Assembly (NCBI GenBank): GCA_902567635.1
Contig: CACFNV010000012.1
Coordinates: 1-34,574, forward strand
Length of the DNA stretch: 34,574 nucleotides
Source of the DNA: an uncultured Alphaproteobacteria bacterium
GTDB taxonomy: Bacteria; Pseudomonadota; Alphaproteobacteria; Rhodobacterales; Rhodobacteraceae
Direction: 5' to 3'
Shown here: positions 7,277-14,267 of the stretch, one piece after another
Layout: each line of letters opens with the position of its first letter
Numbering within the stretch: position 1 is the first letter of the stretch
The notes under the pieces: generated by a model
What the model was told of the DNA's origin: nothing
Database searches by the model: none
What the model saw: only the letters and a program-made list of their open reading frames with translations
Program-made: the position numbers and the translations under genes

Positions 7277-9598
7277 ATGAAAAATATTTTGAAATTATTT
7301 CCTGCCTTATGTGTCTTTTTAGTGACTCTTAGCGTAATTTCAGAAACGTTAGCTGAGACAAGAGAGCAATTGTTTGAAAAGTTCAATAGAACAGCGGAAC
7401 GGGCTGAAGACTCACTATCTCGGGGGGAGGCTTCAAATGAATCTCTTGGGATTCTTCGTTCAGATATATTTGAGCTTAGAAATCAAGCCCTGATTTTTCA
7501 GAAAGAAGTGAATGAAAAATATAACACTCAGAAACAAGAACTAAAATTAATTAATGACCTAATCTCAGATAGTAATATCGAGGGAACTTTATTATCAGAA
7601 AATAAGCTTAAAATTTTAGATTCATTGGAGAGTGTTACTGCTGACCTAGCAATCGCAAAGTTATCAGTAGCTCGAGCACAAAGACTTATTGAGGCCATTG
7701 ATGATTTAAAGCAATCTAGATTTAACAATCGTTTTTTCTCTTATGATTCTATGGTTTTGACGCCTAGCACGTATATATTAGGAGCAAAAAACCTGCTCAA
7801 TCTATTTACTGGTGTTGTTACAGACTTTGGTATGAATTTTAACTCTGAAGTTAAGAGAAAACTTTTGATAACAACAGACGCTGGTCGTTTTGCTTTGCTT
7901 TGCCTGATTTTCGGACTCTTAATTTTGATCTTTAGGCAAAAGATAACAACATTCATCTACGGCTCATTCTTAGAGCGTCCAAAAAAGCACCCGGCAGAGG
8001 TTTTTTTGCCAGCTTTAATAAGCTTTTCTGTATTATCATTGGGCACGTTAACTATTTTGATATTTTTCAGAGCATTGGGGGGTAATTATGGGCTCCCAAT
8101 ATTTGTAAACTCGTTGACCCCACTACTTATTGTTTTTCTAGTGGGCTATTTACTTAATTCATTGATTGCAGTTACGCAAAAATCAGCAGACGATATTGCA
8201 ACTGGGATTTCTCATAATCTATCGGGGCTCAAACTTTCTATCTTATTTTTATCAATTGTTTTAGCCGTTTATTCTTCGATAGATTATATGGCTGAACGAT
8301 CATTATTGTCAGCGGAAGCTGAAGTAACCGCAAATACCCTCGGACTTATTTTATTGGCTTTTGGTTTATTTAATTTTCTGAAAACTGTTCCCAATCTGTT
8401 TGACACTTTGTTTGGATTAACAGATAAAAATGGCAAAGGCCTTCACATTCCAGCGGTGGAATTGACGTCAAGAATATTGTCATATCTTGTAATATTCTTA
8501 GCTTTAGTTGGTTTGGGAGGCTACCTCCTTGCAGCATTCGAGTTTTCAAAAATTCTGGCTTACGCTTTTGGGATCATGCTTGTTTCGCTTTATATCGACT
8601 TTGTTTTAAGAAGTTTGTTCTTTTCAAACAGGAACTCAAAAAAGGAAGTCGCAAGTTTAGGATTCTTGATATGCAGTATGTTAAATATTCTGACTTTGCT
8701 CCTTTTAATGGGGTTAGTCTTTGGAATAGAGTTTTCAATATATAGAGAATTATGGTTGAGATTTAATGAGGGGCTGAGCTTAGGTGAAGTAACAGTAACC
8801 CCTACAGCTATTTTAAACTTTGCAGTAATATTTGGTCTGGGTTACTTGATAACAATTTTGGTGCAGAGAGTTATACAAAGAACTATCCTACCAAAAACCA
8901 AACTAGACCAAGGCAGTAGAAAGGCGTTGATTTCAGGTGTTGGTTATATTGGATACACGATTTCTGCAGTTGTTGCGCTATCATCAACTGGATTTAACCT
9001 TTCAAGTATTGCAATTGTGGCAGGAGCATTAAGTGTAGGTATAGGTTTTGGGCTTCAAACAATTGTCTCCAATTTTGTCTCTGGTATTATTCTTCTCATT
9101 GAAAGACCTATAAAGGAGGGTGACTGGATCGAAGCTTCAGGATTCTCTGGCACGGTAAGAAAAATATCTGTTAGGTCAACTCACATAGAAACTTTTGATC
9201 GTGCAATGGTAGTTGTCCCAAACTCAGAGCTTATCGCAGGGTCTGTTTTAAATTGGACCCATAGCAATGAGACTGGAAGGGTGAGGGTGTCAGTAGGAGT
9301 ATCATATGACTGTGACCCAAAAAAAATCGAAAAACTTCTTCTTAAGATTGGTAAAGCACACGATATGACACTTAATGATCCAGAGCCTTTTGTTAGATTT
9401 CAAGGTTTTGGAGATAGTTCTCTGGACTTTGATTTAATCATCTACGTAAGGGACAAGAATTATATGTACCAGGTTAGATCAGAGCTGCACTTCAAGATAT
9501 TTGATTTGTTTAAGAAAGAGGATATTGAGATTCCTTTCCCGCAGCGAGATTTAAATATAAAAAACCCAGAAGGCTTGTTGTTAAATAATAAAAAGTAA
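7277..9598 (+). CDS. MscS-family mechanosensitive ion channel with long periplasmic N-terminus
   Basis: A 773-residue channel that would open under membrane tension to release solutes on osmotic downshock. A signal peptide (about residues 1-26, hydrophobic core PALCVFLVTLSV) is followed by a charged, probably coiled-coil periplasmic region to about 150, then multiple membrane helices. The MscS core is at the C-terminal end. The pore helix has the Gly/Ala pattern AGALSVGIGFGLQ (about 582-594), followed by NFVSGIILLIERPIKEGDWIE and the beta domain with VVPNS. The C-terminal alpha/beta domain ends in EIPFPQRDL, a common closing motif. It is far larger than E. coli MscS (286 residues) and closer in layout to the large MscK/YbdG-like or DUF3772-type members. 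AlaX follows after 20 bases, so the two may be cotranscribed. Confidence 0.92.
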   Translation: MKNILKLFPALCVFLVTLSVISETLAETREQLFEKFNRTAERAEDSLSRGEASNESLGILRSDIFELRNQALIFQKEVNEKYNTQKQELKLINDLISDSNIEGTLLSENKLKILDSLESVTADLAIAKLSVARAQRLIEAIDDLKQSRFNNRFFSYDSMVLTPSTYILGAKNLLNLFTGVVTDFGMNFNSEVKRKLLITTDAGRFALLCLIFGLLILIFRQKITTFIYGSFLERPKKHPAEVFLPALISFSVLSLGTLTILIFFRALGGNYGLPIFVNSLTPLLIVFLVGYLLNSLIAVTQKSADDIATGISHNLSGLKLSILFLSIVLAVYSSIDYMAERSLLSAEAEVTANTLGLILLAFGLFNFLKTVPNLFDTLFGLTDKNGKGLHIPAVELTSRILSYLVIFLALVGLGGYLLAAFEFSKILAYAFGIMLVSLYIDFVLRSLFFSNRNSKKEVASLGFLICSMLNILTLLLLMGLVFGIEFSIYRELWLRFNEGLSLGEVTVTPTAILNFAVIFGLGYLITILVQRVIQRTILPKTKLDQGSRKALISGVGYIGYTISAVVALSSTGFNLSSIAIVAGALSVGIGFGLQTIVSNFVSGIILLIERPIKEGDWIEASGFSGTVRKISVRSTHIETFDRAMVVVPNSELIAGSVLNWTHSNETGRVRVSVGVSYDCDPKKIEKLLLKIGKAHDMTLNDPEPFVRFQGFGDSSLDFDLIIYVRDKNYMYQVRSELHFKIFDLFKKEDIEIPFPQRDLNIKNPEGLLLNNKK

Positions 9599-9618
9599 TT
9601 TTACCTATTAAATAAATT

Positions 9619-10344
9619 ATGAGCTCAGAAATCTTATACCTTAAAGACGCATACCTCAAAGAGGAGAAAGCCTTAATTAAGACTGTCTCCTATGAATCTG
9701 GCATTCAATTAGATAGGTCTATTTTTTATCCCAGAGGAGGGGGTCAACCAGGTGATCAGGGTTTACTTCGGTTGCCAGATAAAAATATTGAAATCGTCGA
9801 AACCATAAAAGGTCCAAATGGAGAGATTAATTTAATACCATCTAATATGGATGATCTAGTAGAACTGAAGAAGGGCGATGAAGTTGTCCAAGAGCTAGAT
9901 TGGCAAAAAAGATTTAAATATATGAGAACACATACGGCTCTTCATCTTTTATCTGTATGCCTTCCTTTCCCAGTTACTGGTGGCCAAATAACTTTTGAGA
10001 AAGGTCGGTTAGATTTTGATATGCCTGAAGCTCCTAACAAAGAAGAGCTAGAGAAAAAAATAAATGATTTAATCAGCGTTGACTATATTGTGTCCTATTC
10101 ATCTATTTCTCAAGAGGAGCTTAGAAAAAATCCGGAAATGGTAAAAACAATGTCTGTTAAGCCTCCAACTAATACAGATTTTGTTAGGTTGGTTCGTATA
10201 GGAGATGATCATGAAATCATTGACTTACAGCCCTGTGGAGGAACCCATGTTTCCACAACTTCTGAAATTGGGGTGGTCACAATATCTAAAGTAGAAAAAA
10301 AGGGGCGACTAAATAGGCGTGTATCAGTCATCTTGCAAGATTGA
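9619..10344 (+). CDS. alaX: Alanyl-tRNA editing protein (AlaX-M type, Ser/Gly-tRNA(Ala) deacylase)
   Basis: A free-standing editing protein that hydrolyses seryl- or glycyl-tRNA(Ala). The 241 residues match the medium-length AlaX class: an N-terminal beta domain with the glycine-rich motif [13 protein letters not shown] (about 36-48), then the zinc-binding editing core. The four zinc ligands are visible as H105 and H109 (HTALH) and C206 and H210 (CGGTH). There is no C-Ala domain and no aminoacylation domain. The start at 9619 is 20 bases after the channel gene. The gene ends 25 bases before a serine tRNA gene, whose probable promoter overlaps its 3' end. That neighbourhood may be chance, although the enzyme removes serine wrongly attached to tRNA(Ala). 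Confidence 0.93.
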   Translation: MSSEILYLKDAYLKEEKALIKTVSYESGIQLDRSIFYPRGGGQPGDQGLLRLPDKNIEIVETIKGPNGEINLIPSNMDDLVELKKGDEVVQELDWQKRFKYMRTHTALHLLSVCLPFPVTGGQITFEKGRLDFDMPEAPNKEELEKKINDLISVDYIVSYSSISQEELRKNPEMVKTMSVKPPTNTDFVRLVRIGDDHEIIDLQPCGGTHVSTTSEIGVVTISKVEKKGRLNRRVSVILQD

Positions 10345-10360
10345 GAAATGTCGATAAAAT
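10333..10360 (+). promoter_or_regulatory. Probable sigma-70 type promoter of tRNA-Ser
   Basis: A TTGCAA (-35, 10333-10338) and TAAAAT (-10, 10355-10360) pair are separated by 16 bases. This places a start site about 3 bases before the tRNA. The -35 box lies within the last codons of alaX. Spacing and position are good, but AT-rich DNA gives such matches by chance. Confidence 0.4.
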
Positions 10361-10369
10361 GTTTTTTGA

Positions 10370-10459
10370 GGAGAGGTGGCCGAGTGGTCGAAGGCGCACG
10401 CCTGGAAAGTGTGTAGGCGGGCAACCGTCTCCAGGGTTCGAATCCCTGTCTCTCCGCCA
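10370..10459 (+). tRNA. tRNA-Ser (anticodon GGA)
   Basis: A 90-base gene including an encoded CCA. The acceptor arms GGAGAGG and TCTCTCC pair (one G-T), with discriminator G and CCA at 10457-10459. The anticodon arm CACGC-CTGGAAA-GTGTG gives anticodon GGA, which reads UCC/UCU serine codons. The long variable arm typical of class II tRNAs (GGCGGGCAACCGTC region) is present, and the T arm contains GGTTCGAATCC. A degenerate copy of its 3' end occurs 3.4 kb downstream, which marks it as a probable integration site. Confidence 0.97.
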
Positions 10460-10460
10460 A
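10440..10460 (+). repeat. Left copy of att-like direct repeat (tRNA-Ser 3' end)
   Basis: The last 21 bases spanning the tRNA-Ser T arm, acceptor strand and CCA are matched at 17 of 21 positions by 13853-13873 in the same orientation. tRNA 3' ends are classic attachment sites for tyrosine integrases. The match was found by eye and no integrase gene is present. Confidence 0.4.
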
Positions 10461-10541
10461 TAACCTAACTATAGTATGTTTATATAAATATGTAGTGACC
10501 TATTGGGCGGGCCTGATATAACATTCCAAGTATACGATCTA

Positions 10542-10820
10542 TCATAAAGATAAGCATCCCTTTAGACCTGCTGGCAAAACCAACCATGCACCTGAATCGT
10601 ACAATTTGGCCCCAAAACCTTTAGTATCAGATGCAATTGTCAGAGTGATATTTGAATATCCCAAAACTGCAAAACCATCTGGTAATTCTTTGACAAAACC
10701 TTTTGGTGGGAAAAGTACAAGTGCAGAAGGAGCAGCGTCTGAAAGACGCATAACAAGCGCCATAATGGCTATCCACATAATCAAAACGGAGATAACTAAA
10801 CTAAGCCATTTAATAATCAA
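10542..10820 (-). CDS. Small membrane-anchored protein of unknown function
   Basis: A 92-residue protein that I do not recognise. It opens with one strong hydrophobic segment (IIKWLSLVISVLIMWIAIMALVM, about residues 2-24 in total), which would anchor it in the inner membrane. The rest is a soluble tail of about 65 residues rich in Gly, Pro and small residues, probably periplasmic. The start is TTG at 10820, which overlaps the stop of the upstream 350-residue gene by 11 bases; there is no in-frame ATG alternative at that junction. It is the last gene of a four-gene coupled operon, and the overlap with the preceding stop is the main argument that it is real. It may be a partner of the 350-residue protein, which also has a single N-terminal membrane segment. 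No terminator is obvious before the tRNA gene. Confidence 0.6.
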   Translation of the reverse strand: MIIKWLSLVISVLIMWIAIMALVMRLSDAAPSALVLFPPKGFVKELPDGFAVLGYSNITLTIASDTKGFGAKLYDSGAWLVLPAGLKGCLSL

Positions 10821-11862
10821 AGATATGTTCCAATTGCAGTTGATTGATCTCGTTTTGCCTTATCCATTCTGCAAGCATTTTGACCTTAATTTCTATTAGA
10901 TGACGTTGGTCACCGTAACCTTGTCGTGAAACGCTGAATAGACTTTCATTATAAGGTAATTTTGAATTCACTGATAACATGATATCATCATTTCCTGAAA
11001 TTTCGATGAAATTTGCACCTTCTAATGCCATTTCGACGAGTAAGTGAGTCAACTTTCTATAGCGTGGCGTTTCAACTTCAATCCCTGCAGGGTGCTGTGC
11101 TATTACCGTCACGCCTTTAAAACTTTTGAGTATGTCAACAGGAAGTCCCTCAACGATCATCCGCAACGACAAAGCGTCAGGTCCTACGTTTGCGACTGCA
11201 GATTTGATAAGTTTGGAATAAGCTTGCTTAACTCTGAATTCTAAACCCAAAGCGAAGTTTCGTTCTTGATCTCTAAACGCACCTGTATTAGCTTTGGAAA
11301 GCTGTAAAATATTTTCCTCGAAGTCCCATTGATACCAAGGAACTTGCTGTAAAAATTTTGCGTAATCTGCCGATTGTTGAGCTGAAACCTTGTCTAGCCG
11401 ACTATGTTGATCGCCACGTATCCATGTTGATACACGCCCAAGTGTTTCTTCATAGAGGCCTTTGAGTGCAAGTTCTGCTGAAAAGCTGACGCCAATAGAA
11501 TAAATTGTCTGCTTTGTTTCAAAATCAAAACCACCATGCGATGCTGATTTTTTGGACAATGCACAAAGCGAAGACCAAAAACCCGATATACCTTTTAGAT
11601 ATTTATAATCATGTGGATCACCTAATTGAATGACTTTGGCATAGTCATCATAAGCATTTACGATATGCCATTCTGGATAAGTTAAAAATGTACGTGATTC
11701 TGTACGGTGGTACTCTGTGGGTAACATTGAGATGAAATCTGACGTCACTTCATCTTTTAGGCACATCGTTTCAACATATGCAATTGGAGAAAGTAATAGG
11801 GTTATCAGTGCTATAAGTGCAAAAAATATTCTTCTAAGATACCGCAAGATTGCCCGTGTCAT
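10810..11862 (-). CDS. Conserved-looking protein of unknown function with N-terminal membrane anchor
   Basis: A 350-residue protein not assigned to a named family. A basic N-terminus (RAILRYLRRIF) leads into a hydrophobic segment (about residues 12-28), so it is probably anchored with the bulk outside the cytoplasm. The soluble part has motifs that look like a folded, conserved domain: FLTYPEWHIVNAYDDYA near 60-75, GFWSSLCAL near 94-102, and SIGVSFSAELALKGLYEETLGR near 121-142. The aromatic- and acid-rich first block could bind a ligand or metal, but no catalytic motif is clear. The start overlaps the DUF4383-like stop by 4 bases (ATGA) and its stop overlaps the next start by 11. Arginine codons are mainly CGN, unlike the left flank. 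Its place after a secreted FAD oxidase suggests a shared envelope function. Confidence 0.78.
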   Translation of the reverse strand: MTRAILRYLRRIFFALIALITLLLSPIAYVETMCLKDEVTSDFISMLPTEYHRTESRTFLTYPEWHIVNAYDDYAKVIQLGDPHDYKYLKGISGFWSSLCALSKKSASHGGFDFETKQTIYSIGVSFSAELALKGLYEETLGRVSTWIRGDQHSRLDKVSAQQSADYAKFLQQVPWYQWDFEENILQLSKANTGAFRDQERNFALGLEFRVKQAYSKLIKSAVANVGPDALSLRMIVEGLPVDILKSFKGVTVIAQHPAGIEVETPRYRKLTHLLVEMALEGANFIEISGNDDIMLSVNSKLPYNESLFSVSRQGYGDQRHLIEIKVKMLAEWIRQNEINQLQLEHIFDY

Positions 11863-12263
11863 TTATGACCCAAGTATAAACCAGACCATAGTGCAAATCC
11901 ACCAAGTGCAATATGTGGTAAGTTTGCGAGAACACGAAACAGTGTAAAAGATAATCCTTCTGAATCATTTGTGAATATTCCCAAGTCCAGATAACCGTAG
12001 CCCGTGAGAAAGCCAAAAATGCCATCTCCAAGATAAAGTACACCAAAAACAATAAGAAACATTTTCGCGGAACGCTGACTATAGAGGGCTGCTGATAAGG
12101 CCCATAAAGCTGATGCTACATGTAAGCTATCATCGAAAATATCTAATGCAAAAATACCAAAAGCCCGACCTTCAGTATCGGTTAGACCGGGTATGTAGTT
12201 CAATGAAGCAGCAAAAAGCAGAATACAAAAATACCCTAATGATATTTTTTTAAGCAATTTCAT
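11859..12263 (-). CDS. DUF4383-like four-helix membrane protein
   Basis: A 134-residue integral membrane protein with four hydrophobic segments (about 7-25, 46-64, 69-90 and 108-130). The layout and the NLPHIALGGFALWSG segment at the C-terminus resemble the DUF4383 family, and histidines in the second helix (SLHVASALWAL) and last helix (NLPHI) could face each other. A haem- or quinone-binding role is conceivable but not shown. Both ends overlap neighbours by 4 bases (ATGA), with an AAGAGG ribosome site just before its start inside the end of the FAD oxidase gene, so expression is tightly coupled. As a membrane partner encoded next to a Tat-exported flavin oxidase, it may anchor that enzyme or pass on its electrons; that is inference. 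Confidence 0.75.
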   Translation of the reverse strand: MKLLKKISLGYFCILLFAASLNYIPGLTDTEGRAFGIFALDIFDDSLHVASALWALSAALYSQRSAKMFLIVFGVLYLGDGIFGFLTGYGYLDLGIFTNDSEGLSFTLFRVLANLPHIALGGFALWSGLYLGHK

Positions 12264-13753
12264 AACCTCTTCATGTATTTATCCCAAAGGGCATTTCTAA
12301 AGATTAGTTTCGGATCAATTTCTCGCTTTGATTGAACAAATTCGCTTAGTCTTGGATATGCCCGGCTGATTTGATCAATAGTAGCGTGTAGGCGGTATGG
12401 AAGGTAATATGTTCCTCCGATCCCAATAATGCCTTCTATTAGAGCTTCTGTCATTCGGTTCATATCTGCCTCAGCTCTTTGTGTCATTTCCTGTGAAAAT
12501 GACATCACAGCGGCAATTCTTGGGACGGGTGCATACGCTAAGATACTTTGCTTATCGGTATCAACGTATCGCAAAGTTATGTTTAAGAATTCCTGATATG
12601 ATGCAGGAATAACCGCTCGGCATATATCCAAAAAATCTGAAAACTTGTCCGGTGACACAAAGTATTCATGCAAAATATCAGTCCTAAATGGATTGCGATC
12701 ATCAAGTGTTACTACAGGTTCATTTATAAGCGAATTTCGCGTCACGGCGCCCTGTCCAATTTTTGGCAAAAGACTTGTTTCAGTCCACCAACGGAACCGT
12801 TTCAGGCGTTCGTTTCCAAGCTGGGAACGATAGATATGCCGTGCGATTTTTGACATCTGGCCAGAACCAGAAGCGGCAGGTATTTCCCTTTGATCTTTTG
12901 AAGGCCTATATGTGATCATCAATGCTTCTTCAAAAAAATTCTCGCGATCCACATTTAATCGCCCGTAAGCCATTTTAACGTCAGGATCATTTATAGCTGT
13001 AACAAACCGATCACCATATTCCGTTGCAGGAAATGTATCATATGAGGGTTCCAAGAGTAAATTTTTTGTCATATCGACATCGAGTTCTGTAATCGCACCC
13101 GTTAAACCGTATCCGCCCATTGTTAGATTAAATAACGCCGTATTTTGTGTGGGAGAGCATGTAATAAGTTCGCCATCTGCGAGCACCATTTTTAAGCTGA
13201 GGACCGTTGCACCCATGGGTCCAAGTTTGACAGGCCAACCATGTGCATTTACGCAAAATGTAGCAGCCAAACCAAAATCATTATTCGACTGCATAACCAT
13301 TGGCGAGTAGCCCAGTCTATCTAGTTGTGAAATCACCTGTGACCACCGAATACCTGCATGAGCGCGATAGCTTTGATTTGATCTGTCTGTCTCCAAAAAA
13401 GCGTTATTGTATCTGATTGCGTGCCCTCTTTTCGGAATTGCTTGTCCTCCCATAGAGTGACGAGCAGCACCAATACTCACAGGCCGTCCAGATTCTTTGG
13501 CTTCAGCGATTTCTTTACGAATTGCATTTACGAATTTATCTCCAAGGTCATTGCTTATAGTGATGTGCCTAAAAATAGGAGTTTCTGACAACAAACTGGC
13601 GTCATTTAAGGTATTTTTGTTGCCAGAAGGTACGAATGCGGAAGTACCATCTAATGACGGGTTGGAGCTGGAGACATAACGTGTTCCTGTTATGCCAAGA
13701 GCAGCGCCAGCACCTAAAAGAAATGTTCTTTTTGAAATATTTTTCACACTCAT
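12260..13753 (-). CDS. FAD-linked oxidase of the VAO/aldonolactone oxidase type, probably Tat-exported
   Basis: A 497-residue flavoprotein of the vanillyl-alcohol oxidase superfamily (FAD_binding_4). The N-terminus has a Tat-like signal, SKRTFLLGAGAALGITG, with KR in place of RR, so the enzyme is probably folded in the cytoplasm and exported. The FAD domain begins near residue 58. RPVSIGAARHSMGGQ places His99 where family members such as aldonolactone and alditol oxidases attach FAD covalently. A glycine-rich FAD block (GPMGATVLSLKMVLADGE and NLTMGGYGLTGAI) follows. The C-terminal half matches the sugar-lactone oxidase fold only loosely, so the substrate is unknown; an alcohol, lactone or sterol-like molecule are all possible. 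It is the promoter-proximal gene of the four-gene operon. Confidence 0.85.
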   Translation of the reverse strand: MSVKNISKRTFLLGAGAALGITGTRYVSSSNPSLDGTSAFVPSGNKNTLNDASLLSETPIFRHITISNDLGDKFVNAIRKEIAEAKESGRPVSIGAARHSMGGQAIPKRGHAIRYNNAFLETDRSNQSYRAHAGIRWSQVISQLDRLGYSPMVMQSNNDFGLAATFCVNAHGWPVKLGPMGATVLSLKMVLADGELITCSPTQNTALFNLTMGGYGLTGAITELDVDMTKNLLLEPSYDTFPATEYGDRFVTAINDPDVKMAYGRLNVDRENFFEEALMITYRPSKDQREIPAASGSGQMSKIARHIYRSQLGNERLKRFRWWTETSLLPKIGQGAVTRNSLINEPVVTLDDRNPFRTDILHEYFVSPDKFSDFLDICRAVIPASYQEFLNITLRYVDTDKQSILAYAPVPRIAAVMSFSQEMTQRAEADMNRMTEALIEGIIGIGGTYYLPYRLHATIDQISRAYPRLSEFVQSKREIDPKLIFRNALWDKYMKRL

Positions 13754-13772
13754 AACCTATAAATGATACCTA

Positions 13773-13814
13773 ATTTTGATATTATGTAACTAATTGTCAA
13801 CTATAGTCATAGTT
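13773..13814 (-). promoter_or_regulatory. Promoter with overlapping palindrome for the FAD oxidase operon
   Basis: On the minus strand a perfect TTGACA (13795-13800) and CAAAAT (13773-13778) are 16 bases apart, about 20 bases before the FAD oxidase start codon. An inverted repeat, AACTAT-GACT-ATAGTT (13799-13814), runs into the first two bases of the -35 box, where a bound repressor or activator would act. No regulator gene is present in the operon. Confidence 0.45.
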
Positions 13815-13852
13815 TAAGAGATATGGAAGAACGCTGAGAGATATATCCCAGA

Positions 13853-13873
13853 GAGTCCGTGTCTTTCCGTCAA
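13853..13873 (+). repeat. Right, degenerate copy of the tRNA-Ser 3' end
   Basis: This 21-base block, ending in TCTTTCCGTCAA, matches the tRNA-Ser 3' end at 17 of 21 positions (15 of the last 18). Upstream of it the rest of the tRNA is absent. It is read here as the decayed second attachment site of an insertion; chance similarity is possible. Confidence 0.35.
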
Positions 13874-14267
13874 ACCCATTATAATATATAAGGTATTGAT
13901 TCATATTGCTTTTTTCTATCAAGGTGTTGAAAAGGTGAATACTTTAATGGATAGTTTTAGATTTTCACTGTTTCAGCTCAGGAAATCTATACAATTAATA
14001 CTTTCTGTCGTTAATAGTTGTGGTTTGGGAATTAGGAAGCAAACTAAGTTTGGCAAGAAAAGTCATCCAATTATTTTGTTTCCTACCCAGCCCATCAAAC
14101 AGATAACTAAATTCAAGATGAGATTACAATTGAAAATATATTAATTCTCAATACGCTTGGAATATAGTGGACAAATAGTAGACTAAGCCTAGTCTAGTCA
14201 TATTTTTGCGGTCATCATAATTTATATCAATAACTGTGCTGAAAGCCAAATCTAGGGAATTAACCAT

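Larger units (their letters stand above)
10461..13873. mobile_element. Putative small genomic island inserted at tRNA-Ser
   Basis: This 3.4-kb segment lies between the tRNA-Ser gene and a degenerate copy of the tRNA 3' end. It holds one self-contained four-gene operon on the minus strand with its own promoter. Arginine codons in the 350-residue gene here are mostly CGN (about 13 CGN to 6 AGA/AGG), whereas the photolyase gene has about 2 to 19 and the MscS gene about 8 to 26. There is no integrase, transposase or inverted terminal repeat, so any mobility genes have been lost or were supplied from elsewhere. The epoxide hydrolase just to the right is also CGN-rich, so the imported segment may be longer than the repeats indicate. 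Confidence 0.35.
13754..14267. other. 514-base gap between FAD oxidase operon and epoxide hydrolase
   Basis: The left part holds the operon promoter, the palindrome and the tRNA-like repeat described separately. The rest (about 13880-14250) is AT-rich and has no convincing gene. An 82-codon frame from a TTG at 13896 has no ribosome site and no recognisable sequence. The epoxide hydrolase promoter must lie near the right end, but I see no clear -35/-10 pair. Confidence 0.6.

Noticed and set aside
9619-10459. Idea that alaX and tRNA-Ser form a functional editing unit
   Set aside because: AlaX acts on mischarged tRNA(Ala), not tRNA(Ser), and the tRNA has its own likely promoter; adjacency is probably chance.
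10209-10460. 83-codon minus-strand frame over the tRNA gene
   Set aside because: It is antisense to alaX and the tRNA-Ser; the ERQGFEPW-type peptide is the well-known artefact of translating a serine tRNA gene backwards.
13896-14144. 82-codon plus-strand frame between the FAD oxidase and the epoxide hydrolase
   Set aside because: It has a TTG start, no ribosome site, no recognisable motif and low-complexity basic/hydrophobic composition; not enough to call a gene.
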